A stretch of 64,000 nt of DNA from Meghimatium bilineatum (taxonomy: Eukaryota > Mollusca > Gastropoda > Stylommatophora > Philomycidae). Each line of letters begins with the position of its first letter. Positions within the stretch are counted from its first letter, which is position 1. A program made the position numbers and the translations under genes. Location: positions 36,929,129 to 36,993,128 of the forward strand of contig CM067315.1 in NCBI GenBank assembly GCA_034231615.1, written 5' to 3'. Of this stretch, positions 1 through 13,600 are shown piece after piece. The notes beneath the pieces are model-generated. The model ran no database searches. It saw only the letters and a program-made list of their open reading frames with translations, and was not told the DNA's origin.

Positions 1-1
1 G

Positions 2-655
2 TCTCATTGTGTAATAAATTTCCTGCACTTGCAGGGAAAATCTGCAAAACAAATACATAATGAGATGTTTGCCATTTATAAGGATGTCTGCCCTTCGTAT
101 GACACTGAAGCATTGTAAAAATCACTCTCATGACACGTCAGCTTTCAAGATGAGTCAAGGAGAGGCAGGTTGTCCATTGCAGATGATGCAAGCAACATTA
201 CAAGAGTGGAGGCCCTAGTCCTCTCAGACAGGCGAATTACCTTTGAGGAAATCATGGTTGAGTTGGGACTAAGTCATGAGACCACATTGAAGATTTTGCA
301 TGAGTAGCTTCACATGTCAAATGTGTCCCGGGTGGATTACCCGTCTTCTCATGCCAATCACGGCTCATGCAGCTTGTGACTCCATTGTCTTTGTCCAGAG
401 TATGAAATCATGCCCCATCTACCTTACTCACCTGACAGCATAGAGTGACTTCTCCCTGTTTCCAAACAAGAAAAATACATTTCGTGGGCATTTTTTTTCT
501 GACAACCAGGAATTTATTACTGAAGTAGAGACATGGTTTAGGCCCAGGAGTAGGTGTTCTACAATCAAGGCATTAGGAAGGTGAAGAAGAGATGGGAGAA
601 GTGCATCATCTTGAAGAGTGAATACACAGAGAGGGACTAAAGTTCACACCAATTT
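2..655 (+). pseudogene. mariner (GVQW3/Mos-type) transposase relic with internal deletion
   Basis: The first part reads VINFLHLQGKSAKQIHNEMF and, further on, RLSIADDASNITRVEALVLS and DRRITFEEIMVELGLSHETT: the two helix-turn-helix units of mariner-family transposases. Several stops and frame changes follow. Around 340-370 the sequence jumps to the C-terminal block (CPEYEIMPHLPYSPD, then FSDNQEFITEVETWFR in another frame), so most of the catalytic centre is missing. It is a dead, internally deleted copy inside the last visible intron of the SLC17A9-like gene or downstream of it. Confidence 0.75.
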
Positions 656-785
656 TCAGGCAAGTGTCCTGATTCCTTCACACTAGAGTGCAAAACTTTT
701 CGACCACCCCTCCTATACTTCTGATTAGTGAACACAATTCACATGAATTTTTATGTTTCTTGTCCTATATAAGATATGCTTCTGT

Positions 786-885
786 TATTAGTGAATTCTG
801 TCTTTCCTTTTTTTCTTTTCACTTTATACCCATCATGCCTTGCAGCATCGGGGATAGAAGAGTTCTCTGGAGATGGCCTATTAGT
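786..885 (-). pseudogene. LINE family C 3' tail fragment
   Basis: On the minus strand the sequence (GGCCATCTCCAGAGAACTCT, then CTATCCCCGATGCTGCAAGG and a run resembling GGGTATAAAGTGAAAAGAAA) is the same tail seen at 15950-16010 (minus) and 22470-22560 (plus). About 100 bp, 5'-truncated. Confidence 0.6.
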
Positions 886-1079
886 GAATAATGGTTCTAA
901 TTATAGACACCAATCAACTGTGGTATGTTTCACGTCACAATTTGTGGGGTTTTTTTCCATGGACAAGTTAGTAGTTTCCTTGTTATTAGAACCTGGCAGT
1001 GTGTTCCCATAAAAAAAACAGTCTTTATATATATAAATATATAAACATTGGTTCCATTGTCACAGTTTCTTTTAGATGA

Positions 1080-1620
1080 AGAAATAAATGCACTTGATTA
1101 GGAAGTGAAACTGCTACAATTGGCAGACTGTGATGGAGAGTGTGGAAAAACATAAAATTAACATTGCAGACAAAGAAACAAATCTATTGGACTTGTGCTC
1201 TAACCACTTTATTATACTGCTTAGAAACATGGACATTACAGTTCAGACATGAGAGAATAAATCAATCCTATGCTGTCTTCACAACATAATCAATATGTAG
1301 TGGTGGACAAAATCACATTTACATAGAGGTGCTGCAGCAGTCAAAATGACCATCAATACTGAGAAAACTCAGTATTAGACAACTAAGATGGCTGGGACAT
1401 GTGCGAAGAATGAATAACAACCACAGCAAATAATGTTTGCCGAACTTTCAGGAGGAAAAAGAGTTAGAAGCAAACCACTCCTGAGATATAGAGATATATG
1501 TGTATGACATCAATAAAATATTTTTCTATTGACTACAATATCTGGGAAAATGTGACCAAAGACACAGGTGCTTGGAAGTCAGTATTGTGCAGTACATTTG
1601 GTTCATAATTCATAACTCAA
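1080..1620 (+). pseudogene. LINE (RTE-like) C-terminal region, decayed
   Basis: Reads, over several frames, LRQLRWLGHVRRMNN followed by GKRVRSKPLLRY and a C-terminal stretch resembling WENVTKDTGAWKS: the conserved region downstream of reverse transcriptase in RTE-like and related LINEs. Stops and frameshifts are frequent. It stops 38 bases short of exon 11, so it lies in the intron close to the exon 11 donor. Confidence 0.6.
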
Positions 1621-1657
1621 CAGTAGTTGAAAGACATGTAATATACAGGACACCTAC

Positions 1658-1687
1658 CTGGAACTGCACCAGCCATATTCATTATGC
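1658..1687 (-). CDS. SLC17A9-like: SLC17A9-like exon 11, 30-bp microexon
   Basis: 30 bp: acceptor GTTTTTTCAG, donor CAG/GTAGGT. With the G from exon 10 it reads GIMNMAGAVPG, corresponding to the GVANTAGALAG turn of TM11. Starts and ends in phase 1. No later exon is recognisable between 1 and 1657, which is filled by LINE and mariner relics, so the gene ends outside the window. Confidence 0.82.
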
Positions 1688-4600
1688 CTGAAAAAACAAA
1701 CCGGAACACAAAATAAGACAATAAAATTGAGAAAAAGGTAGCATCAATTTATTGAAGACATTTATTAATAATAAATTATACAAATGGTCCTTCATGTCAA
1801 TTAGGAGGAACACGCTAGCCTAGTTGATAATGAGCTTGCCTGCTATTACCAGGTTACAGCGTGCTAGGTTCGAAACCACGTCCAGTCACAAAAAATGTCA
1901 GACATGAGTTGAGACATATCTAAACATCATCAGCTATACATTGCCATTCAATGGATACCATCACACTGTGGAATCATAGGTATCGAGAAAGCGAATGCTC
2001 TGTCAAAAACAGGAAATGAAATGGAACAACACAGACAACCACTGTCCTACAGAGAAGCAAAACAATAATCCAGAACACATACACAGCAAAGTGGAAGAAA
2101 CAAATGGAAGTGGAAGTCAAACATGATGCACTACATCACCTCCAATGATATGAACATATCAACAGACCACAATATTTTGCCTTAGAGCAGGCCACTGCAG
2201 ACTGTTGGGTTACCTTTACCGATTGAGGATCTTATACACAGATGAATATCCATGTGGACCTAGAACCCAGACTCCTGAACACATACTTCAGGATTGCCCA
2301 ACATACAAAGAGCAGAGACAGACCTGGCCAGTGGATACAGATTTGAGACAAAGGCTATAGGGCAGCCACTCTCACTTGGAGAAGACAGTGGACTTCACCA
2401 TGACGACAGGCCTGACAATATAACATTACCACAGATGCTGAACGCAGAAGACCTTTAGAGCATGCTATGCAAAATAAAAAGAATGGGCCACTCTTCTCAG
2501 TAACATCCAAAGTATCACATTTTATATAATATTTCATACAACCTTTTGAAGGTCATGAGCCTTGAAATTCATGTTCTACATACATAGATTACATCAGCCT
2601 CTTCTTTATACAATCAAGAATGTAATCTGTTTTGTTGAAAAATATTGCTGGTTCATCACAAAATGTGTCCACATTGTTAACGAAACAACCATACATTATT
2701 TAATGAAACAAACTTTCGCTACGATGCATACACCACAGCATCCATTGATCTGCGCACAACACACTGAGACGACCCCTTGGGAGGGGGGCTCTCAATGTGT
2801 TGCATGCAGATTGAATGATCGGAAGCAGACGTTGCAGGTTTTTTTTATCTCCACATTACGGAAGCTGTATAAAATCAAACCTAAAATTAACAGGTTGAAA
2901 TATGTGAACACATCATTCCGCAATGAACCCCTCTGCTCTACAATACCAAATAAAGCACATATTACCAGCTCAGTCACAATACAATACATACCAAAAACTG
3001 CACCAGCATGTTTTGGTGCGATATCTTGAGGGTTAACTAGAATTCCACTATTGTGAAAGCCACAACAGGATACAGCAAGTGCCATACACAGCAAACATGG
3101 TAAATAGTCACTGACATATGAAATTAAAAACAAAAAGAATGCTGTCCCACATAAAGCTATAGTCTGTGGGAGAAACAAACATAAAAACTAATTAATAAAT
3201 GTTCATTTATATAAATGTTTACTTATATAAATGTTTACTTATATAAATGTTCACTTATATAAATGTTTACTTATATAAATGTTCACTTATATAAATGTTC
3301 ACTTATATAAATGTTCACTTATATAAATGTTCACTTATATAAATGTTCACTTATATAAATGTTCACTTATATAAATGTTTACTTATATAAATGTTCACTT
3401 ATATAAATGTTCACTTATATAAATGTTCACTTATATAAATGTTCACTTATATAAATGTTCACTTATTTAAATGTTCACTTATATAAATGTTCACTTATAT
3501 AAATGTTCACTTATATAAATGTTCACTTATATAAATGTTCACTTATATAAATGTCGTATGATTAGTTCAACAGAATCATATTATGGGCAGTCTCCATAGT
3601 CAATGTTAGTTGCAATGGAATTCTAACTTCTGTCTTCGTCATATATCTCTGACAGGTTGCTGGTTGTCAATTTCTTGATGTCATCCCTAACCGAAAATAT
3701 GATTATATAATATGATTATTCATATATAAGATATGAAAGTGTCTTTTTTTGGGGGGCCCAAAATATCTGCTTTGTCTTCTTTTTACAAGTACCAGCATTT
3801 CATAAAATATTTCATTCTTTTTATACAAGACCTGGCTGTCTGTTTCTCTGTTTGTGAAATACATCAAATTCAACATTTCTAAAGACTCCATTATGTCTTT
3901 TAACTGATTGTTTTGATTCTTCCATGTTTTGATACTATTCAGCACAAAACTAAATATACTTTAGTTAGTTAGTCGTTGGATCATCATCACTGCAAACTGG
4001 ACACGTTCATAGTTGCTCCGAACTCTCACTGAGTGTATCCGTCATTACACTTCTGAGGGATCTCCTTAGCAAAGTGGTTACGCTGTTTGCCTTGTGTTCA
4101 AGAGATCAAGTGTTCGAGTCTGACTCGTGTCGTCTTGTGTACAAGGTGGATATTTTCGGAGATCCCTGTGGATTATCACTTGAAACTACGGAATTACATG
4201 ATATGAGTGGTACTCTTGGCAGGCGACGTGCCGCTTCATTGAGAGTGGCAGAGTATATATGGGAAACCGAGTACAATGAAGTCAATCCTCTACATCTTTT
4301 GAACCCTCTTTTGAACTTCTGCTGACAGTACCTATATATACTGATCTTTTTCAGTCATTTTGTCATATTTCACTTTGCTAGATTTCAACACTGAAGGCAT
4401 ACTAGATTTGGACAGCGAGTCCAAGAGAAGATCCTGCTTGTATCAATTCAGCAACCAATTTGTCATACCATGGTGGCGTGCCAAATTTTATAGTGCTCAA
4501 CTTAACTTATTCTATGATGGATTCTGGTTCACATTCTGTGTATCTATTTTTACTTGTCTGTTTTAACATAAACATGTTGTGCCTTGCAGTTAGAGAATGA

Positions 4601-7600
4601 AGAGATATCTTGAATATATTCGCATGTGTGCCTTGTATGCAGTTGTTTACATTAGTAACAAATTTTTGTGATTCATATTTTGCTATGGTGTCATCTGACT
4701 TGTATCCAGTGTATCTAAACATCATTTTGGATATTTCTACTAACCAACTATTAATGAAAAATGTATAACACAGTAATCAATTCAAGGAACAACGTATACA
4801 GTTAACTAACCTCCATTAATTTCCTCACAAAAGTTACTGTATAACCTGAAAATATTTAGAAATCAGATAAAACAATGATACACAGATTAATCCCACTAAA
4901 GGAAATAGTAACAGATTAGTAAACAGATCAAACATGAACACATACTGGAGTAAATAATAAAATAAAACATTGCAAGAGAAATAGCACTTTTTGTTGTCTG
5001 TTTTGTTTTTCTGATGTTTGTTCATTACAGATTTATTACTATATGTAAGTTTGTTGAGATTGTTCCTTTTCACCAATATATGTGCTATTTGTTTTTCTTT
5101 CTTGATAAAGGCCCAGTTATTGTAACATGTTCAAATCATTTATTTATAAATTTTATATTTATTATTATTCGGGTGACATTCTTTCCAGAGTTCAGTCATC
5201 TTTATGGACACTGAACAGCTCACAATTCTAGGTGAATTGACCTGCTGCATCCAAGGGCATGTTTAAACACTTGAAATGCCTATGTCCACCATCGTCTTGG
5301 GCAGTCCTTTACCCTGTTACTAGCAACTGTGCATCCCAATATTAGTCTGTCCATGCTGCTGTCTTTTTATATCAGTGTTTCCAACATGGGGCTCACACCC
5401 CACAGGGGGGCAATATGATTGTTCGGGGGGGGGGGAATTCGAACAAGTTGTAATTAGGCTTCATTACGGAATAATTAAATTTTTTAATATTAAAAAAATA
5501 AGTATATATTACATAGGAGGGCATCCGAATTTTAGAAAGACAGGTGGGGCACGGTACAAAAAAGGTTGGGAGACACTGCTTTATATGGTCAAAAATCCTT
5601 CTTGTTATGTTTTTAAGAGCTAACCATCTTGCACATGTAATGTTCTTAATACTTAATGATTTATTTTAATAAATATTTATAAGGTGGTTTATTTATGGTA
5701 AGACATATCCATACTTATCCTTGTTAATGTCTATTAGTGTTTCTGTGGCCCTTGTCTTTTGTTGGATATTCTGTGCTTTCTTAGTTATTAAATTAGCTAA
5801 TTTAAAGTTGTAAACACAAATCTATCACAATAGAAACCAAAAGACAAATCATACACTCAATCTTCATACCAATATTGTTTTATCAATGTCAGACATGGGC
5901 ACTAATAAAAGAACAAGAGAGAAAGCTTACTATGTGTGGAAATGAGATGTGTAAGAAAAGCAGCAAACAGAACAAGAAGAGATCATGTAAGGAATGAAGA
6001 GATTACACAAAACTGTAGAAACCATACCTGTAGTCCAATATAACAGAGAGTGAAATGATTCTTCCACTTCATGAGAATGAACCCTTATTGGCCAGCGGAA
6101 GTAGCATACATGAAAATGGAAATACCAGGATATAGAGGTAGACTAAGAAGAAGGTGCAATGAAGAAGTTATAAACATTCTGAGTCGTCACAATATTACTG
6201 CATATCAAGCATCCGGCTCTGTGGTGGAGTGGTACAGAGCCATTGTGACGGCCAAAATACCAAGTTCGATCCCCACCACAGTCAACTGTGCATCAAACCG
6301 TTCAGAAAGAAATTGGAAACTACTGAATGTATTTATATTTTGTAGAAAATCACTACAGCCAAAAAATGCTTGTTTGATGGCTATGTCCTGAATAGGATAC
6401 ACTACCAATTTTTACTCTTTATCAAGTGACCAAACGTGCAATAGCCCGAAAACCGATAATCATTTCATAACAAGATAATTTTACTTATAATTATTTATAA
6501 TCTATATAAAAGTAAAGGAATGTCCCATGGCAGCACCTGCCATTGGGGATGAAGATAACTATTCATGTAGCCTATATAATATATAGTTTTTCTATATATG
6601 CTTTATGTACCCACAGGAAAAAAGCTAACTGAAAGTCCAAAGAACAGTGACAAAAAAACAATGAAAGATGAGACTAAATCAACTAGGCTTGTGGACAAAA
6701 TTGCAGAAGATTAGCCAGATTACACCAGAGTCGGTTGTCTGGCAAAAATATTATGCCAGAGTCAGATGTCTGGCAAAAACATGCAGATACTACAGTCAAG
6801 TAGTAAACCACAACACAATGTAGATTTTTGGTTTTTAAAGTCACTTCACATCATTGAAATGTATAGAGTAATCTATGGTGTTATGTCTGTATTTTTCTAT
6901 AACCATTGGCATACATTTGGATAAAATTAATCAGCACCTTACATGCTGCTTTTATTTTTCTACATATTGTCTATTGTCTTTCCCTAGGTGGTTTGTTCAC
7001 CATTCTTGCTGTTAAGCGTATGGGTGATTGGCACTTGAGCTTGTGTTCCACGGCCAGATGTGTGCGTTTATGCGGCCGTGCTATGATTGCGTTTGTTCAG
7101 GATGTCTCTGACATTTTCTATCTATCTTTTCCGTGGTCTTCCTCTGGCTTTGTACTCTGATCACTACATAAACTGGCTGATTCTGAATCATCTGACTAAG
7201 AAGTCAACAGACAAACCAATGAGCTACGAAGGCTGAAATGTATTCTAATGTCTGGACTAAATTCCATGAACTCAAATAAAATTAAGAATAAATGAAGATG
7301 ACAAAGATAACAACAAAATTCAAATCAATATATTTATTTATCAATGTCAAAAAATCAATTACTCAGGAAATTTTTACCAAGTTTCTATAGGTAATTAAAG
7401 TATATGGTTATCTAAGGTTACAGGAAATTATCTGCTTACCCTTGGTAATCATTTTATCTGCAATCCAGCCACCACCAATTGTGCTCGGTATTGTAACAAG
7501 CCATGGTACGACATTAAACACCCATCCCTGTTTATGAAAAAATGTAAGTATAATTGTCCCATGAAACAAAATCCGACAAATATTAATATTTTTCTCAAGA

Positions 7601-10600
7601 AACTATTAAGTACCTTGCATGCTTCAGAACAAATAAGTGGTGAATTTGAAGATGGAAGCCGAAAAAACATGTATGGGCTTCATTATAAGAATACAATTGG
7701 TTCAAATTAATGTTTTTAGTAATATTTAGAAAGTAAGAGAGAAATGACCCAAAACTATTCTCAATTAACCTTTACGACTCTGCGGGCGAGGTCACGCACC
7801 CGTAGGACACGCCCCCTTGTGCCTGCGGGCGAGGTAACTCACCATACGATATCGCCTGATTCCCGAGTACGGAACTTCACGAAGTAATGTACAGATGACG
7901 TATAAAACCTGCCAAACGAAGCTAGGAATACGTCACAGTTTAAAGGTCAAATACCTTTATTCATTACGATTGTAAGAGAGAGAAAGCCGGTTGAATTTGT
8001 CAACGCATTTCTAGAGCGACTTTAGCCATTTTCGGCCGTATTTTACTATCAAATTGAGTACCGCGTGGCATGAGTACGTGATCGTGACTACATGTTCTAA
8101 TTGTTGTTTTTTGTGTTTAATATGTTGTTATTGGATAAGAATGTTTGTGTATTCATTCAAAAACACAAAAATAATATGTATCAGGGGTGCCACATGTGTG
8201 CATGGACAATAATTACGTTGCGTGTCGGCATAGACCTAGTGTTGACCGGACGGACATTATATGCGATTTCTTCACGTTTTATTAGTTTTTTTTGTTCATA
8301 TTATTTTAGTTTGGATATAAAACAATACATATACAATAAGTATAGGTAAATATGAGTATTTTACCAATGTTGCAACACATTGCTCATGTATTAGGGTCGT
8401 CAAGAAGATATATTTGCGATTTTGCAAATGGCGTTTTCCGTTTTCCCCCCGAATTTTCAACTTCACAACTTGCTCACAACTGTCATATCACACATACAAC
8501 AACAACAAAAACACGATTATATTCACTATTCATTCCTTTATTTACATGTGCAAAAATTATTTAAATATCTTCTAAAACAAAAAGTTATTGCGCTTTCAAA
8601 ACACTCACCATCAACAACGAAAATTTTCCAAAAAGAATCCAGGCCCAGGGGAGAAATTTCTCAATTTAATTCAGGGCTCTAAAGGTTAATAAGTCATATT
8701 ACCTTGGCTGTTGGAAAATTTTCATGAAAGTAAGTTGGCATCCATGATAGTAGAATGTAGAATGCATTGTTTTCACAGAAATGACCAATGAGTAATGACC
8801 TGAGGACAAACGGAATATTACATTAGATTAAGTACTTCTAAACAATCATTTTTTTAACTGCAGATTATCCTTCTTAAGATGATCTATGCCTTACTTTGCA
8901 AAAAAGAAGAATGGGCTGATCCGTCTGACCTGAGAAAGAACACTTATATATTCATTCATTCATTTTCCTTTTGCGCTGAAATTAGCGAATAGGGCAGAGG
9001 TCAGATCTCTCCAATTCTGTCTGTTCAAAGCTATTCTGTGCAGTTCTTTAATAGTATGAATATTGGTTGTTTTACTTTCTTTAAGTATTGTTCTTCTGAG
9101 TGTTTCTTTTGGTCTGCCCCTTTTGCATGTAGGTATCCATTCAAGAGATTGGTGGTGTATTTTGTTGATGTCTGCGCGTATGCCATGCCCGATGTAGAAC
9201 CAACGACGTTTTCTGATAACATCTGTGATGAAATTTTGATGTGTCTCTTCTCTGATTTTATCATTCGATTTGAATTCACTCCAATGGGTGTTAGTTATCC
9301 TACGAAGACATTTGTTCTCAAAACTCAGTAATTTCTTTTCACTTACATATGGCTAACTATAAATAACATAGACCAATCAAATGATTGCTTTAATTTTCAA
9401 AACATACCAGCAATGAAATTGAAGCTACCTTGAAAGTTTACACACTCTGTGATCACTGCTTTAAATATTCTTGTGCATACAAGAACATGTGTTCTCTTCA
9501 GAAACGTCTACTAATTATTCTAAAAATGAAATGTTGTTGAGCGATATTCTGGCAACAACATACAGAGATCACAAATCTCAAAAGAATTGAATAGCCCTAC
9601 CTCTACTGTCAACTTACAATAAAGAATTCAGTATGCCTACCTCTACTGTCAACTTACAATAAAGAATTCAGTATGCCTACCTCTGCTGCCAACTTACAGA
9701 ATTCAGAAGGACTACTTCTGCTGTCAACTTACAGAATTCAGTAGGCCTACCTCTGCTGTCAACTTACAATAAAACAGCTAGTCTAGAAGTGACACTGCAT
9801 CGACTTGGACAACAGTCCATTAGAAAACCCACCAGTGTTTTACACAACAATAAAAACATGGGTGGAGTATATCTGGCTTACATGTTATACTATTACTTAG
9901 ATGAGCACAGGACTTGGAAATAATGGAAAACTGTCACATACAATTATGTTTCATGCATCATGAGATTGGAAACAGCAAGATACAGAGAAAGACCAAGAAG
10001 AAGGTGGATTGGAGGAGTTACAAACATTCTGAGACATCACAATATTAATGCACATGAAGTGACCACATGAGCCATGGCCCAAAAACAGATTTTCATTCAA
10101 TCATGCGACTCCTTACAGCACAAGCAGAAAAAAGACAATAGAATATTTTATCTCCAATGTTGCTAAATGTGCACATCACATTCAGTACAAAGTGCAAATC
10201 ACATTCAGTACAAAGTGCACATCACATTCAGTACAAAGTGCACATCACATTCAGTACAAAGTGCACACGAGTACAAAAGTAAAACCATGATACACATTCA
10301 ACACCAGAGTGGTAGACATGCTCAATGGGGGCTAAAGTCAAGACAATCAAGCCAGATAATTGATGCACATGCAGGAGTGTCATACATCCCTAACAATACA
10401 GAGAAGAATTGTTGTATTAGTAGCAATAAGAAAAAACCAGGAAGAAGAAAGATTTTCTCACAGGAAAAAAGGTGAGTATACCCTTAGTTTGCAAAAATAA
10501 AATGTCAATACTATTAGTGGGATTATAAGATATTACATATACATATATATATATGGTAATATAAGAGAAAGTCAAAGGTGAAAGAACACAAACAGAAAAT

Positions 10601-13600
10601 AGATAAATCATACCCACATATCGGTGAAACAAGACAGAAATGACAGAACATGATATCATCCATACAACTGGAAAGCATTGATCCAAAAGGGCTCAATCGT
10701 GCCAAATTGAAATATATGTGGTTTTCAAGTGCGTGATAGGTCGGGACATCTGAGAAGCACGACTTAATTGCCGCAACCTGAATGTCATAGGCACCCCGAT
10801 GACCATTAAAGTGGTCAGCAACAGTTTGGTATTTCATGCTGTACAGGTGTACACAGGGATCTGACTGACGAAGATATCGAAAATCCATGTCTTGTTCCGA
10901 CATTTATGACATCTTCCAGTTCCTGGTTATCAACTATAAAGTTTGATTTTGTTTTACTTTGTGTTGTCATGATTTTTATTTTCTTCATATTAAAGTACAA
11001 GTTCTAGGCCTCACCGTGTTTCTTTGTTGAGTGTATCAGTTGTTTGAGACTTATAAGGTGGGATAAGTGTTTAACAAAACTGTATTTCTTGGATTTGTTG
11101 TCCTTGTGTTTTAATTGGATTAAAGTCAGTGTGGACCTGGTCATCTCTTACATTTCTCATGATGTTCCCTGCATAGATATTAAACAAATAATATCGGAAG
11201 TCAGAGTATCTTTGCCATACTCCTTTCAGTCCCTGAAACCAATCTGATGTTTCATCATCCCCTTTTACTGCTACTTCATATAATACATGCTGTTTGTTGT
11301 TGTTGTCAATATCCAAATGCTGGTGAATAGTTAGTTGTACTCTTGTAAAAAATAATGCTATTCTTAAAAAAGTACAGGTCTTCTGAAGTTGACTATGTGA
11401 TCTGTACAGAAAGTTAGTGACTGCTAAGGGTGTCTGTAAAATTTTTCATTTCAGTTGAAAAGTAAGGGCAGTCAATAAAGAAGTGTTCCACTGTTTCGTT
11501 GGGATGAGAGAAGTGTCTACAAATGGGTAGTTGCTGGGTGACTGCTTAGAAATGTTCAACAATTAATAAACATACAAGCTAGGTGATCACAAATCAAGTT
11601 CCCAATAACTTTATCTAATAAAGATTTCAAGTCTAGCCCATTCATTACCAAAATGCTGGTTTCATGAAGAGTGTAACCCATGGAACTGTCTTTGTTTCAG
11701 ACTTGACTTTGCTCGTGTCCAATAATGATGTGTCATTTAATGAGACCACAAGTAGTTTGTCTCGTCCTTTGGCTATTAACATGTAACGCATGGTAAGCAT
11801 CCAAAAAACACCACACATTCCTATATTGAAAAAAAGACAACATTGTAAAGGAAACAGGTTAATCAGTGTGAATGATAGTAGTAAATGAATAATATAATAT
11901 ATAGAGGCATCCAGGATTTATTAATAAAGAAAAATCATGCAGCAAACAGGATTTGAACCAGGTTCCCTCAGATGCACCCACTCGCCTCACCACTTGAGTC
12001 GACACGTCTCTATCTCCACCCACACTGCATCTCTAGGGAATATGAAGGTCTTTATCAAACATATTCAAATTTAAGAATACATCTCTCCACCCTAGGGATG
12101 CGGTGTGGTCAAAGACGGTTGACTCAAATTGTGAGGCGGGTGGGTGCAATCTGAGCGGACCTAGTTCAAATCCCATTTGCTGCATGATTTTCTTTGTAGT
12201 CTCACTATACAATCATATCATCTTCTGTAAATATAATGTAGCATGGTGCTTGATCTTGTGACCACTAGTGGTTGCCACCCGACATTCCATATGCTGGCAG
12301 AGATAACAAATTGTCCTATATAACAACAATTTTCAAATTATATTTATCATTTACTGTATGTACTGTACGTAGCAAATTTCTGTTATTACATACACATTTT
12401 ATCGGTCCAGACTAGGCCAAGTTATTATAATGAGATTTCACTGTATAATCATCAAAATTGAATGTGTTTATGATTAACACTTTATTAACTACAGAAGAAA
12501 GATAGAGATGTAAAACAACATTTTTAAATGAATATTCAAGCCCATTTTTGTGCTAACCTAAAGTAATCAGTCCTTTTTGTAGTGTGTAGGACACTTACAT
12601 GGTAGATCCCGCAACAATTGTGGATTTTCTCAAAGTTCTCTATTTCTAAAATGTGTATCCAACTTCTCTAAATGAGTAAACTGTACAATGAATGGAATCA
12701 CGTTTGTAACTGATAATGTGGCATGCTGACTTTTTAAGATGCACAATGACAATCTGTTGCTAACTTCTTATGTTGCCACACCTATAGGGCACTTAAGTGC
12801 ATAGACATCAGTTCTATGAAGCTGTTTTTTAATAGAAAATATGAATGTGACAGGAAATATTTAAAAATGGAAACTGCATACATACCAATAATATAAAATG
12901 GTACACACCAACTATAATGATCCATGAGCAATGAGCCTATACAGCCAGTGAAAAGTGTTCTGAAAGAAAAGAGCAAATAATAGAGAGATAAATACTAAAG
13001 TAGCAGAACTAGCTAGTACATATGTCAACTAGTCTACACTACCCATAATCAGTTAATATTTGTATAATTTCAGATTTGTATGTACAACTTTAATAACTTC
13101 TATTCGTGTTCAGTTTTACAAAAAATACAAAAGGTTTTGGGTTAGGATAGTTGTGTTTTACATAACTAACCCTAACTCCAACCCTAAATAAATATATATT
13201 TCAATTATTAAATGACGAACATGAAATTTACAAACAGACAAGGGAAATAATTAAACATGTGGTGGCATCTACTTGTACTGTACCATTAAATATTATATTT
13301 ACACCATATTCATTTAAGTGATTACAGGCTATAGAAACCATCAGCAAACATGCTCTTAATCTCCTGCATTGGATCAAAGGGCTCAGGCATGAGACCATGG
13401 ACTGCTGGATCAGGAACCAGCCAACCATCTACTGCTGAAAGAAACAGGAACTTCTATGGGGATATCATCAGTTCAGAAAATTATTAATCATTCAGGTGAC
13501 ATATTTTTTTCAGGAAACATTCTTCTTCACAGATGTTCTGAGCTCCACACAATTATGAGAAATTGACCTGCTGCAGTCAAAGCTATGTTCAAATGCTCAG

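Noticed and set aside
1-1650. Missing last exon of the SLC17A9-like gene
   Set aside because: Searched the minus strand for the GGYLMETTGSW-type segment; only LINE and mariner relics seen, so the exon is placed outside the window.
2562-3029. Forward frame of 155 codons
   Set aside because: Antisense overlap of SLC17A9-like exon 10 and adjacent intron; no domain.
6208-6290. Possible tRNA gene
   Set aside because: Promoter boxes are tRNA-like but anticodon and T arms do not form clearly; follows a LINE tail, so treated as a SINE head.
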